Positions 7,688 through 15,513 of a stretch of 64,000 bases of DNA are shown piece by piece. Positions within the stretch are counted from its first letter, which is position 1. The number at the start of each line of letters is the position of its first letter. The translations under genes were made by a program, and so were the position numbers. Source of the stretch: Micromonospora_J zhanjiangensis (lineage in GTDB: Bacteria > Actinomycetota > Actinomycetes > Mycobacteriales > Micromonosporaceae); the NCBI RefSeq assembly GCF_042650605.1, contig NZ_JBHSBN010000004.1:1-64000 (forward strand), given 5' to 3'. The notes under the pieces are model-generated. The model made no database searches and was not told the DNA's origin. It worked only from the letters and a program-made list of their open reading frames with translations.

Positions 7688-8356
7688 ATGGGGCGCCGGA
7701 TCTACGTCGAAACGCTGATCCGGGCCGACCTGGACGCGGTGTGGCGGCACACCAAGGACCCGGACCGCCACACCCGCTGGGACCTGCGCTTCACCCGGAT
7801 CGAGCACCTGACGGCGGAGCGGTTCCACTACCGGACGACGCTGCTACCGGGGCTGCACATCGACGGCTTCGGACTCACCCGAGGGGCGCGGAAACGCCCG
7901 GACGGCAGCGCGCTGTCGGTGCTGCGGTTCGGCTGCGACGACCGGCGGTCGCTCATCGCCCGGGGCGGCGGCTACTGGCGGTACGTGCCGACCCCCGCCG
8001 GCGTCCGCTTCCTGACCGCGTACGACTATCGGCCGCGCTGGGGCCCGGTGGGCCGGCTCACCGATCGCGCCTTCCGCCCGGCGTTCGGCTGGGCGACCGC
8101 GTGGTCGTTCGACCGGCTGCGACTGTGGCTGGAGGACGGCATCAGCCCGGCGGCGAGCCGCTGGTGCTGGATCGCCGAGACCGTGGCCCGGACGGGGCTC
8201 GTCGTCGCGGCGTGGTGGTTCGGCCCGGTGCCACTGGTCGCCGCGCTCGGCCTGCCGCCCTCGCCCTGGACGCCGGCCGCCCGGCGTTGTCGCCGACGCC
8301 CGTCGACGGAGGCCGGCCGCCGGAGTCGGTTGCCCGCCGCGACCGACTCGCCATGA
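7688..8356 (+). CDS. SRPBCC-like ligand-binding protein
   Basis: 222 residues beginning MGRRIYVETLIRADLDAVWR, followed by HTKDPDRHTRWDLRFTRIEH. This is the typical opening of SRPBCC/polyketide-cyclase-type proteins, where a first strand and helix form one side of a hydrophobic pocket. A hydrophobic stretch near 170-200 (TGLVVAAWWFGPVPLVAALG) could be membrane-associated, and the last 25 residues are Arg/Pro-rich and low-information. It is the first gene of a probable two-gene unit with the DUF4166 gene under TetR control. Its stop overlaps a possible upstream ATG (8353) of the next gene, supporting coupling. The substrate is unknown. Confidence 0.7.
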   Translation: MGRRIYVETLIRADLDAVWRHTKDPDRHTRWDLRFTRIEHLTAERFHYRTTLLPGLHIDGFGLTRGARKRPDGSALSVLRFGCDDRRSLIARGGGYWRYVPTPAGVRFLTAYDYRPRWGPVGRLTDRAFRPAFGWATAWSFDRLRLWLEDGISPAASRWCWIAETVARTGLVVAAWWFGPVPLVAALGLPPSPWTPAARRCRRRPSTEAGRRSRLPAATDSP

Positions 8357-8415
8357 CCTCTCGCTCGCCACCTTCGGTCGCGGCCCCGCGCCGCGGTAAC
8401 CGGGAAAGGACCGGT

Positions 8416-9096
8416 ATGCACGGGATCTTCCGCCAGGCGCTCGGTGCGGATTTCGAGCGGCTGCACCCCGAAATGCAACGACGCTTCGCCGTCTCGGCGA
8501 CGGCCGGAACCGCCTGCGTGGGGACCGGGGTGATGGACCGCATCTGGCACGGCGGCCGCCACCTCGTACCGTTCCTCCGGCTGGGGGCTGGCCGACACAT
8601 CCTGTTCCCGGAACGCGGCACCGACGTGCCGTTCACCATCGAGAACTACGGCTACCGGGACCGCTTCGGCCGGGAGACGGTGACGTTCGTGCGTACTTTC
8701 GAACTGAGCCGGATCCGCCGCCGGTTCGACGCCACGATGGTCTACAGCCCGGCGCGTGGCCGGATCGTCGACTTCCTCGGCACCCACCAGCACCTCGCGG
8801 TGGACCTCCAGGTGAGCGTCGACACGACCGGTGGGTTGCGCATCCGCAGCGGCCAGCAGCGCCTGACCGAAGGTTTCGTCCGCTGCCGGGTGCCGGACGC
8901 GCTCACCGGCAGGGCGACCCTGCACGAGTGGTACGACGAGGCGGCGGCCCGCTTCCGCATCGACGTCCGGGTCACCAACCGCCGCCTCGGCCCGATCTTC
9001 GGCTACACCGGCAGCTTCACCACCCGGTACGTGGACACGAGCCAGGCACCGGTTCCCGCGGCCGTACGACCACTGCGGGAGAACCCGAACGACTAG
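8416..9096 (+). CDS. DUF4166-type protein
   Basis: 226 residues. The start MHGIFRQALGADFERLHPEMQRRF is the characteristic opening of DUF4166 proteins. ATG 8416 is chosen because it has a GGAAAGGA ribosome site and matches the family length. The in-frame ATG at 8353, overlapping the upstream stop, is the alternative. No signal peptide is present. The C-terminal half has alternating strands (FVRTFELSRIRRRFDATMVY, VDLQVSVDTTGGLRIRSG). Its biochemical role is unknown. Pairing with an SRPBCC protein and TetR control suggests response to a lipid-like or xenobiotic ligand. Confidence 0.75.
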   Translation: MHGIFRQALGADFERLHPEMQRRFAVSATAGTACVGTGVMDRIWHGGRHLVPFLRLGAGRHILFPERGTDVPFTIENYGYRDRFGRETVTFVRTFELSRIRRRFDATMVYSPARGRIVDFLGTHQHLAVDLQVSVDTTGGLRIRSGQQRLTEGFVRCRVPDALTGRATLHEWYDEAAARFRIDVRVTNRRLGPIFGYTGSFTTRYVDTSQAPVPAAVRPLRENPND

Positions 9097-9173
9097 GTTC
9101 GCTCGAGTCGGCACCGCCAAGCGGGTCGTACCCCTGGGTTACCCTCGCCGCGACGTGCTGACGGGAGGCGGGG

Positions 9174-9905
9174 ATGGCTCAGGACCAGGACACGGCGTTC
9201 GCCGACAGGGACCTGCGGGGTGCGCGGTTCGACAGGTCGACGCTGGCCGGGGCGGTGATGCGCGGCGTCGACGTGCGTGGGCTCGACATCGACGCGCCCT
9301 GGCTGGGCGACGGCGCGCTGCTGGTCAACGGGGTCGACGTCGCACCGTTCGTCGAGACCGAACTCAACCGGCGGTTCGTCGGCCGCGAGTTGCGGCGCGC
9401 CACCGACCCGGACGGCCTGCGGGCGGCATGGGCGGCGCTCGAACGGGCCTGGGCCGAGGCGGTCGACCGGGTCCGGTCCATGCCCGCCGGCGCCGTCGAC
9501 GTCTCGGTCGACGGCGAGTGGTCGTTCGCGCAGACGCTGCGCCACCTCGCGTTCGCCGCCGACGCGTGGCTCGGCAAGGCGATCCTGGGGTTGCCGCGGC
9601 CGTTCCACCCGCACGGCCAGCCGCACGTCGAGTACGAGACGGACGGTTTCGACATGGCGGTCTTCGCGACGACGACGCCGAGCCTGGCCGAGGTGCTCGC
9701 ACTGCGGGCCGGGCGGCAGGCCATGGTGCGGGACTTCCTCGCCGACGTCACGCCGGAGCGGCTCGCCGAGCCTCGGCGGCACCCGTGGGCAGCCGAACAC
9801 CAGGTGTCGGTCCTGCACTGCCTCCACGTGATTATCGGTGAGGAGTGGGAGCACCTCCGCTTCGCGCTGCGCGACCTCGACGCCCAGGAGCAGGCTCAGA
9901 CGTAG
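9174..9905 (+). CDS. DinB-like family protein with pentapeptide-type N-terminus
   Basis: 243 residues. Residues 10-40 contain two or three pentapeptide-like repeats (ADRDLRGARFDRSTLAGAVM). The rest resembles a DinB_2/YfiT four-helix bundle: EWSFAQTLRHLAFAADAWLG, then HCLHVIIGEEWEHLRF, which supply the His residues that bind a metal in this family. Actinomycete members of this superfamily include mycothiol-dependent enzymes, so a thiol-transfer role is possible but not shown. It has its own start with GGGAGGCGGGG in front and no clear operon partner. Confidence 0.75.
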   Translation: MAQDQDTAFADRDLRGARFDRSTLAGAVMRGVDVRGLDIDAPWLGDGALLVNGVDVAPFVETELNRRFVGRELRRATDPDGLRAAWAALERAWAEAVDRVRSMPAGAVDVSVDGEWSFAQTLRHLAFAADAWLGKAILGLPRPFHPHGQPHVEYETDGFDMAVFATTTPSLAEVLALRAGRQAMVRDFLADVTPERLAEPRRHPWAAEHQVSVLHCLHVIIGEEWEHLRFALRDLDAQEQAQT

Positions 9906-9963
9906 GGCGTGAGCCCGCAGAACGATCGTGCCCATCATCGACGAGGCAAGGGGAGGAGCACCG

Positions 9964-10536
9964 GTGGCGCGTACGCGGCTCTATCTCGTCCGGCACGGCG
10001 AGCAGGATCCGGCCGCCGGCCACGCTCCGGACGGTGGTCTCTCGCCGCTGGGCCGCGACCAGGCGGACCGGCTGGGCCGGCGCATCCACGCGGTGCCCTT
10101 CTCGGCGATCCACCACAGCCCGCTGGCTCGCGCGGTCCAGACCGCCGACATCGTCGGCCGGCATCTCCCGCGGGTGCCCCGACACGAGTGCGACCTGGTC
10201 GCGGACCGGACGCCGGTGCCGTCCGTCGCCGAGCGTGACCGGTATCCGCAACGGTGGCATGCCTGGCTCGACGGTGTGCCGGACGACGAGCGCGACGTGA
10301 GCACGGCCGGGCTGCGGACCGCCGTCGAGCACTTCGGCGTCACCGGCGACGACGATCGGCACGAACTGCTGATCACGCACAACTTCGTGATCGGCTGGTT
10401 CGTCCGGCACGTGCTCGACGCCCCGGTGTGGCGGTGGATCGGTCTCAACCAGGACAACTGCGCGATCACCGTCGTGCAGTGGGATTCCGACCGACCGCCG
10501 ACCCTGGTGAGCTTCAACGACACCGGGCATCTGTGA
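9964..10536 (+). CDS. Histidine phosphatase family protein
   Basis: 190 residues from GTG 9964, chosen because GGGGAGGAG lies 5 bases upstream and the RHG motif follows at once. The motif LYLVRHGEQDP contains the phosphate-accepting His. HSPLARAVQTADIV and the late LLITHNFVIGWFV supply the second Arg and the second catalytic His of the phosphoglycerate-mutase-like (histidine phosphatase) superfamily. It is presumably a cytoplasmic phosphatase acting on small phospho-metabolites. It stands alone between the DinB-like gene and the broken NmrA gene. Confidence 0.85.
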   Translation: MARTRLYLVRHGEQDPAAGHAPDGGLSPLGRDQADRLGRRIHAVPFSAIHHSPLARAVQTADIVGRHLPRVPRHECDLVADRTPVPSVAERDRYPQRWHAWLDGVPDDERDVSTAGLRTAVEHFGVTGDDDRHELLITHNFVIGWFVRHVLDAPVWRWIGLNQDNCAITVVQWDSDRPPTLVSFNDTGHL

Positions 10537-10626
10537 CGCAGGCGGCATCCGTCCGACCCTTGCCCTGAAGTCCGGTTCAACTCCTACCGTCGACGGACGA
10601 GACCGGCGAGCCGACGGGGGACGGGC

Positions 10627-11374
10627 ATGGACGGGACGCGGACGGTACTGGTGACCGGGGGTACCGGGCGGGTCGGTGGGCAGGTCGTCGCCCAACTCGC
10701 CGGGGCGGGGGACGTACGGGTCCGGGTGTTGTCCCGGGACCCGGCGCGGGCGTCGGCGGTGCTGGGGCCGCGGGTCGAGGTCGTCGGCGGTGATCTCGCC
10801 CGGCCGGACACCCTGGGCGGCGCGCTGGACGGCGTGGACGCGGCGTTCCTCGTCTTCCCGTCGGTCGTCGCCGACCCGGCGGCCCGACCGTTGGTGGCGA
10901 CGATGGCCGAGCGCGTCCGACGCGTCGTCTACCTGTCCGCCCACGGCGTGCCGGACGACCCGGGCGGTGTGGCCGACCCGGGCGGTGTGGCCGGCCCGGG
11001 CGGTGTGGCCGGCCCGGGCGGTGTGGCCGGCCCGGGCGGTGTGGCCGAGTCGGACGGGACCATTCTCGGGTCGCACGCCCACCTGGAGGGTCTGATCGCC
11101 GGGTCGGCCGCCGAGTACGCGTTCCTGCGCTCCAGCGGGTTCGCCGCGAACACGTTGGCCTGGGCGGGCGGCCGCCGAACTCTTCCCGTCGATGCCGCCG
11201 GAGGTGGCCGCCGGGATCGTCGCCGGCCATGCCGCGATGGTCGAGCGGCCCGAGCCGGTCACCGACACGGTCCGGCGGCTGCTGGGCCGGCCCGCGCTGA
11301 CGTACGCGCGATGGGCCCGCGACCACGCCCGGTACTTCACCGACGAGCGGCCGCCCGGTACGCCGGACCGGTAG
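10627..11374 (+). pseudogene. NmrA/SDR-type NAD(P)-binding protein, internally deleted and frameshifted
   Basis: The 5' part is a good Rossmann start (TVLVTGGTGRVGGQVVAQLA) running to SSGFAANTLAW at about 11163. From there the original frame degenerates to Arg-rich sequence. The next frame (from 11162) encodes the normal C-terminal end of NmrA-like reductases: AAELFPSMPPEVAAGIVAGH, then PEPVTDTVRRLLGRPALTYA, stopping at 11374. The central segment between these blocks, roughly 80-100 residues in relatives, is missing, so a deletion removed it and shifted the frame. The 5' part also contains a five-copy 18-base tandem repeat that inserts Pro/Gly/Val/Ala repeats. The gene is probably not functional. 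Confidence 0.7.
10957..11046 (+). repeat. Five tandem 18-base repeats in the NmrA pseudogene
   Basis: The unit is GGCCCGGGCGGTGTGGCC; the first two copies have GAC in place of the first GGC. It repeats exactly five times (10957, 10975, 10993, 11011, 11029), encoding (G/D)PGGVA. Multiples of three preserve the frame. The repeat is likely slippage-prone and an expansion specific to this strain. Confidence 0.95.
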
Positions 11375-11403
11375 GCCGGTCGACGCTCACGGCGGTGCCG
11401 GCC

Positions 11404-11802
11404 TCACCCGCTCAGGCCGGCGTCGTCGCCGTCGGCCGGGCTCACGTGGGCCGCGATGAGGCGCCAGCCGCCGTCCGTACGGACCCAGGTGCGGGTGTAG
11501 CGCACCCGGGCCCGGAACGGCTCGCCCGCGATGGCGCCCTCCAGCGTGCCGAGGAACCACGTCACGCCGGTGTCACCGACCACGAGCGCCGTCAGGTCCT
11601 CCTCGTCGACGCGGGTCATCGACTGCCGGCCCGAGCGGTGTACGAGCAGGTCGTCGTGCTTGGTGTAGTGCCTGCCGTCCGGCCCGGTGAATACCAGCCG
11701 GTCGTCGATCAGCCGATCCAACGCGGCCACGTCCGACGCCAGTTGCGCCCGCTGCAGGCGCCGTTCGGCGTCCCGCAGTTCCCGCGTCGCCTCGTCGTTC
11801 AC
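11404..11802 (-). CDS. NTF2-like (DUF4440/SnoaL-type) protein
   Basis: 132 residues from GTG 11800-11802. The sequence ELRDAERRLQRAQLASDVAA, LIDDRLVFTGPDGRHYTKHD and the closing VRYTRTWVRTDGGWRLIAAH is the usual course of an NTF2-like cone fold of the DUF4440 type. Such proteins bind or isomerise small molecules, and no catalytic residue can be assigned here. It lies just downstream of the AraC-type regulator on the same strand. The space between (11803-11891) is short, so co-transcription is possible. A GGGGAGG site is present but is spaced rather far from this start. Confidence 0.75.
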   Translation of the reverse strand: MNDEATRELRDAERRLQRAQLASDVAALDRLIDDRLVFTGPDGRHYTKHDDLLVHRSGRQSMTRVDEEDLTALVVGDTGVTWFLGTLEGAIAGEPFRARVRYTRTWVRTDGGWRLIAAHVSPADGDDAGLSG

Positions 11803-11891
11803 TGAACCGTTTTCAACCTCCCCTTGCGGGCCGTCGTCAGCGGAGGTCGGAGGCGGCGCGTGCGCGCCGCGCGGTTCAGGTTGACAAAGGT

Positions 11892-12932
11892 TCACTCCGC
11901 CTCCGCGAGCCAGACCACCCGGGACCGGATCCCGGCCGGGTGCCGGGAGCCGGTGCCGCGCGGCTGCCAGGTCGGCCGGTCGTCCGGCGAGCGGGCCGAG
12001 ACCGCCTGGTTGCGGTACTCCTGCGGGCTCATCCCGCGTTCGCGTTTGAACGCCGCGCTGAGCGCGAACGAGCTGCCGTAGCCGACCCGCCGGGCCACCG
12101 TGCCGATGGTGACGTTCGCGGTGCGCAGCATGTCCGCGGCCAGGGTCAGCCGCCACCCGGTCAGGTACGACATCGGCGGCTCGCCGACCAGCTCGTTGAA
12201 CCGGCGGGCGAGGGACGCCCGGGACACGCCGGCGCCGACGGCCAGGTCGGCCACCGTCCAGGCCCGCGCGGGATCGTCGTGCAGCATGCGCAGCGCCGGC
12301 CCGACGATCGAGTCGCTCTGTGCCTGGTGCCAACCCGGCGCGCCCGCGTCCGGCGAGGCGAGCCAGGCCCGCAGCACCGACACGAGCAGCAGGTCCAGGA
12401 TGCGGTCGAGGACCAGTTCCTGGGCCGGACCGGTGCTGGTCATCTCGTGCCCGAGCAGGTCGACCAGGGTACGGTCGCCGGCCGCGGCGGGCCGGATCAG
12501 CAGCGTCGGCAGGGCGTCCAGCAGGCGGCGGCTGATCTCGCTGTGCATCTGGTACGTGCCGCTGAGCATGACGGTCTCGCCGTCCAGGCTGTCGCCCCAG
12601 GTGCGGACGCCCAGGTCCATCAGCTCGCTCTGGTCGGTGCCGTCGACGGAGGTGCACCGCTGTCCAGGATGGATGACGACCTGCACCAGGGTCTTCGGGT
12701 GGTCGGCCACCGTGTACGGGTCCGGCCCCCGCAGGATGGCGACGTCGCCCGGATGCAGCAGGGTCGGTTCGTCGTCGCCGGGGGTGATCCAGGCGCTGCC
12801 CCGCACCAGCGTGACCAGGGACAGCGGTGCCTCGTCCTGTATCCGCAGACACCACGGCGGGTTCAGGATCGACCGCAGCAGGAAGGCCCCTCGGGCGCGC
12901 GGGCCGTCCAGCAGGCCGGTCAGCGTGTCCAT
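11892..12932 (-). CDS. AraC-family transcriptional regulator with cupin sensor domain
   Basis: 346 residues from ATG 12930-12932; the longer frame adds an unlikely leader. The first 190 residues form a cupin-type ligand domain (AraC_binding/cupin_6: LVTLVRGSAWITPGDDEPTL, LHPGDVAILRGPDPYTVADH). The last 110 hold the two helix-turn-helix units of AraC regulators (AWTVADLAVGAGVSRASLAR, GTVARRVGYGSSFALSAAFK, RERGMSPQEYR). It is divergent from the DUF1772 gene at 13069, the arrangement in which AraC proteins of this type control a neighbouring oxidoreductase or membrane gene. The inducer is unknown. Confidence 0.85.
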   Translation of the reverse strand: MDTLTGLLDGPRARGAFLLRSILNPPWCLRIQDEAPLSLVTLVRGSAWITPGDDEPTLLHPGDVAILRGPDPYTVADHPKTLVQVVIHPGQRCTSVDGTDQSELMDLGVRTWGDSLDGETVMLSGTYQMHSEISRRLLDALPTLLIRPAAAGDRTLVDLLGHEMTSTGPAQELVLDRILDLLLVSVLRAWLASPDAGAPGWHQAQSDSIVGPALRMLHDDPARAWTVADLAVGAGVSRASLARRFNELVGEPPMSYLTGWRLTLAADMLRTANVTIGTVARRVGYGSSFALSAAFKRERGMSPQEYRNQAVSARSPDDRPTWQPRGTGSRHPAGIRSRVVWLAEAE

Positions 12933-13068
12933 GGCCCCAAAGTACAGATCACTCGGGCCGGTGGCTAGACGATTGAACATGGGTTCGAGCCTTTCAACCA
13001 TGGTCCGTCCAGCCCGGACCGGCTTGACTGGGGGACACCGCGAAGCCAATCGAAGAAGGGGGACCGGC

Positions 13069-13557
13069 ATGCCGGACCTGCGGACGACGACCTTGTTGAT
13101 CGCTGCCCTCACGCTGGGACTCATGGCCGGTCTGTTCTACGGGTACGCCGGCTCGGTGCTGCCCGGTCTGCGCGGCGCCGACGACCGGGTCGCCGTGGAC
13201 GCCATGCAGCGGTTCAACGTCGCGATCCAGAACGGGCTGTTCGGGCTGATCTTCCTGGGCGCCCTGATCGCCAGCGGTCTGGCCGTCTACCAGAACGCCG
13301 ACCGGCGGTCCGTGTTCGTGCCGACGCTGGTGGCCCTGGTGCTCTACGCCCTCACGCTGCTCATCACGTTCGCGGTCAACATCCCGCTGAACAACCGCCT
13401 CGCCGCCGCCGGGCCGGTGCACCGGATCGCCGATCCACGCGCCGTGCGGGCCGCGTTCTTCGGCCGGTGGACCCGGTGGCACGCGCTGCGGACGCTCACC
13501 TGCGCGGGCGCGTTCGCCGCGGCCTGCTGGGCCCTGGTGCAGCATGGCGGCAACTGA
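13069..13557 (+). CDS. DUF1772 membrane protein (anthrone-oxygenase-like)
   Basis: 162 residues with four hydrophobic segments (about 8-28, 55-75, 85-105 and 138-155). The Arg/Asn/His pattern RFNVAIQNGLFG, NIPLNNRLA, RWTRWHALRT is the DUF1772/anthrone oxygenase signature. Family members are small integral membrane proteins that are cofactor-free or of unknown mechanism. ATG 13069 has GAAGGGGGA upstream. Divergent orientation to the AraC-type regulator suggests regulation by it. Confidence 0.85.
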   Translation: MPDLRTTTLLIAALTLGLMAGLFYGYAGSVLPGLRGADDRVAVDAMQRFNVAIQNGLFGLIFLGALIASGLAVYQNADRRSVFVPTLVALVLYALTLLITFAVNIPLNNRLAAAGPVHRIADPRAVRAAFFGRWTRWHALRTLTCAGAFAAACWALVQHGGN

Positions 13558-13614
13558 GCGGGTGGCCTGCCTGGCGCGGGCGTTGACGCTGCACGGCAGG
13601 GGCCGCGACCGAGG

Positions 13615-13971
13615 CTACGGGCAGATGCCCCGGTTGCCCGTCATCGAGGAGAAGTTCTCGATGGACATCCAGCCGTAGGTGCTCGTGCCCGCGACGCGCC
13701 CGTACATCCAGGGGGTGCCGTACTCGTTGAAGGACAGGCACCAGAAGTAGAGCTTGGTGCCCTTGCCGAGGAATGCGACGTTCCCGCAGTCGGAATAGGG
13801 GGCGACCTTCAGGTTGTAGCCGCCTTTCATGATGCCGTAGCCGTCACCGTTGTTGGTGACTCCCGGCGACCTGCAGGTGTGACTGGCCTGGGCGGCCGTC
13901 GGAACCGCGAGGCCCAGCGTGGCACCGAGTATTCCGGTCGCCGCGATGCTCGCCAGCTTACGAAAAGGCAT
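13615..13971 (-). CDS. Small secreted SH3-like protein
   Basis: 118 residues. Residues 1-30 are a signal peptide (MPFRKLASIAATGILG, cleavage after QAS). The mature part has four Cys and aromatic residues typical of a small extracellular beta-barrel: KLYFWCLSFNEYGTPWMYGR, STYGWMSIENFSS. This resembles the secreted SH3-domain proteins common in Streptomyces and Micromonospora, which may bind cell wall or be processed peptides. No partner gene is evident. The upstream region 13972-14090 is AT-richer and may hold its promoter. Confidence 0.7.
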   Translation of the reverse strand: MPFRKLASIAATGILGATLGLAVPTAAQASHTCRSPGVTNNGDGYGIMKGGYNLKVAPYSDCGNVAFLGKGTKLYFWCLSFNEYGTPWMYGRVAGTSTYGWMSIENFSSMTGNRGICP

Positions 13972-14092
13972 GGCATTCCCCAGGGTCGGCCCGGCAGGTG
14001 AAGGTCCCACTATTGCATCGACGAGTGTTTATGTGAATAGCTTGTCATGATCGCGACATGTTATTGCAATTCATCAATTGCCTGTGATAAAC

Positions 14093-14128
14093 GGGCCGGC
14101 GCCCCCGCCGTGGTGGGAGCACCGGCCC
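14093..14128 (-). terminator. Hairpin terminator after the GH16 gene
   Basis: GGGCCGG (14093-14099) pairs with CCGGCCC (14122-14128) across a GC-rich loop, 23 bases past the GH16 stop on the minus strand. In that direction it is followed by GTTTATC, a weak U-rich tail. Confidence 0.6.
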
Positions 14129-14150
14129 GGTCGCCGTCCGGTGGTGCCGG

Positions 14151-15407
14151 TCAGTAGCGGGACCACTTCTGGTTCGCGCCACCGGTGCAGTCCCACAGCT
14201 GGAGCTTGCCGCCGTTGCCGGCGACCGCGTCGCGGACGTCGACGCACCGGTTGGCGCTGAGGTTCACCAGGTCGCCGGCCCCGTTGAGGGTGAAGCGCTG
14301 CACCGGATTGCCGTTGCAGGTGACGAGGTTGACCTCGGTGCCGTTGGCGGTGCCGGCCCAGGCGGGATCCATGCACTTGCCCATCGCCCGGACCGTGCCG
14401 TCACCGGCGAACGTCCACTGCTGCGCCGCGGTGGTGTTGCAGTCCCAGATCTGCAGCTTCGCGCCGTCGACCGGGTTGGCGCTGGGGATGTCGATGCACC
14501 GGCCGCTCTGCGCCCCGCGCAGCCGGGTCGTGCCGCCCGGGTCGCCGCCGCCCGAGGTGTAGCCGGACACCCGTACGTAGTCGACGAGCATCTGCTGCGG
14601 GAAGGCGGTGGAGCCGTCCGGGTTACCCGGCCAGTTACCGCCGACGGCCACGTTGAGCAGCATGAAGAACGGGTGGTCGTAGACCCAGCGGTTGCCGCCG
14701 AGCCGGCTCGGGTCGACCCGGAAGTACTCGACGCCGTCGAGGAACCAGACGATCGAGTTGGGCTCCCAGTCCACCCGGTAGACGTGGAAGTCGTCGGCGA
14801 GCGGTGCGCCGATCGTGCGGCCGCCGCCGATGCCGCCGGCGCCGGAGTAGCCCGGACCGTGGATGGTGCCGTGGACGGTGGTGGGCTCCCGGCCGATGTT
14901 CTCCATGATGTCGATCTCGCCCGAGTTGGGCCAGCCGACGCTGCCGATGTCGTTGCCGAGCATCCAGAAGGCCGGCCAGATGCCCTGCCCACGCGGAATC
15001 TTGATCCGCGCCTCGAACCGCCCGTACGCCTGGTTGAACGTCGCGGAGGTCAACAGCCGCGCGGAGGTGTACTCGCAGCGGCCGTAGTGGCACTGGTAGT
15101 TGTTCGGGTTCTCCCGGCGCGCGGTGATGACGAGGTTGCCCTGGCCGTCCTGCACGGCGTTGCTGGTGCTGTTGGTGTAGTACTGCAACTCGTTGTTGCC
15201 CCAACCGCCGCCGCCGATGTCGAACCGCCACTTGCTCTGGTCGACGGGCGTGCCGGCCGGCGCGTTGAACTCGTCCTGCCAGGTGATACCGCCGATCGCC
15301 GCCCGGGCGGGCCCGGTCTGGTCCGGGCCGGTGAGCGCGGCGGTGACGGCGGTCAGGGCGACCGTGGCCAGGGCGAGCGCCCGGCGGACGGCCCTTGTTC
15401 TGTTCAC
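14151..15407 (-). CDS. Secreted GH16 endo-beta-1,3-glucanase with CBM13 (ricin-type) domain
   Basis: 418 residues. The signal peptide is residues 1-36 (RAVRRALALATVALTAV, cleavage near ARA). The GH16 jelly roll (about 40-285) has GIWPAFWMLG and the catalytic EIDxxE motif: Glu164, Asp166 and Glu169 in GEIDIMENIG. That spacing is typical of laminarinases (GH16_3). A short Gly linker leads to a ricin-B-like CBM13 (about 292-418) with repeats ending in QQWTF and QKWSRY. It should hydrolyse beta-1,3-glucans of fungal or plant walls outside the cell. The promoter holds a perfect 18-base palindrome at 15460-15477, a likely LacI-family operator. A terminator follows at 14093-14128. Confidence 0.9.
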   Translation of the reverse strand: MNRTRAVRRALALATVALTAVTAALTGPDQTGPARAAIGGITWQDEFNAPAGTPVDQSKWRFDIGGGGWGNNELQYYTNSTSNAVQDGQGNLVITARRENPNNYQCHYGRCEYTSARLLTSATFNQAYGRFEARIKIPRGQGIWPAFWMLGNDIGSVGWPNSGEIDIMENIGREPTTVHGTIHGPGYSGAGGIGGGRTIGAPLADDFHVYRVDWEPNSIVWFLDGVEYFRVDPSRLGGNRWVYDHPFFMLLNVAVGGNWPGNPDGSTAFPQQMLVDYVRVSGYTSGGGDPGGTTRLRGAQSGRCIDIPSANPVDGAKLQIWDCNTTAAQQWTFAGDGTVRAMGKCMDPAWAGTANGTEVNLVTCNGNPVQRFTLNGAGDLVNLSANRCVDVRDAVAGNGGKLQLWDCTGGANQKWSRY

Positions 15408-15459
15408 GGGGGTCTCCTCGGGTGTGGGGACGGGGGCCGGTGGGGGGACCGGCGGGGTC

Positions 15460-15477
15460 CTGGAGAGCGCTCTCCAG
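15460..15477. promoter_or_regulatory. 18-base palindrome, CebR/LacI-type operator of the GH16 gene
   Basis: CTGGAGAGCGCTCTCCAG is perfectly self-complementary, centred on CG, 53 bases upstream of the GH16 start. Its core GAGAGCGCTCTC is close to the GGGAGCGCTCCC operators of CebR-type regulators known from streptomycete and Thermobifida cellulase genes. Binding by a CebR homologue elsewhere in the genome is inferred. Confidence 0.75.
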
Positions 15478-15513
15478 TGAAGTGTGTCGATACTAGCGTA
15501 TCTGTCAAGACTG

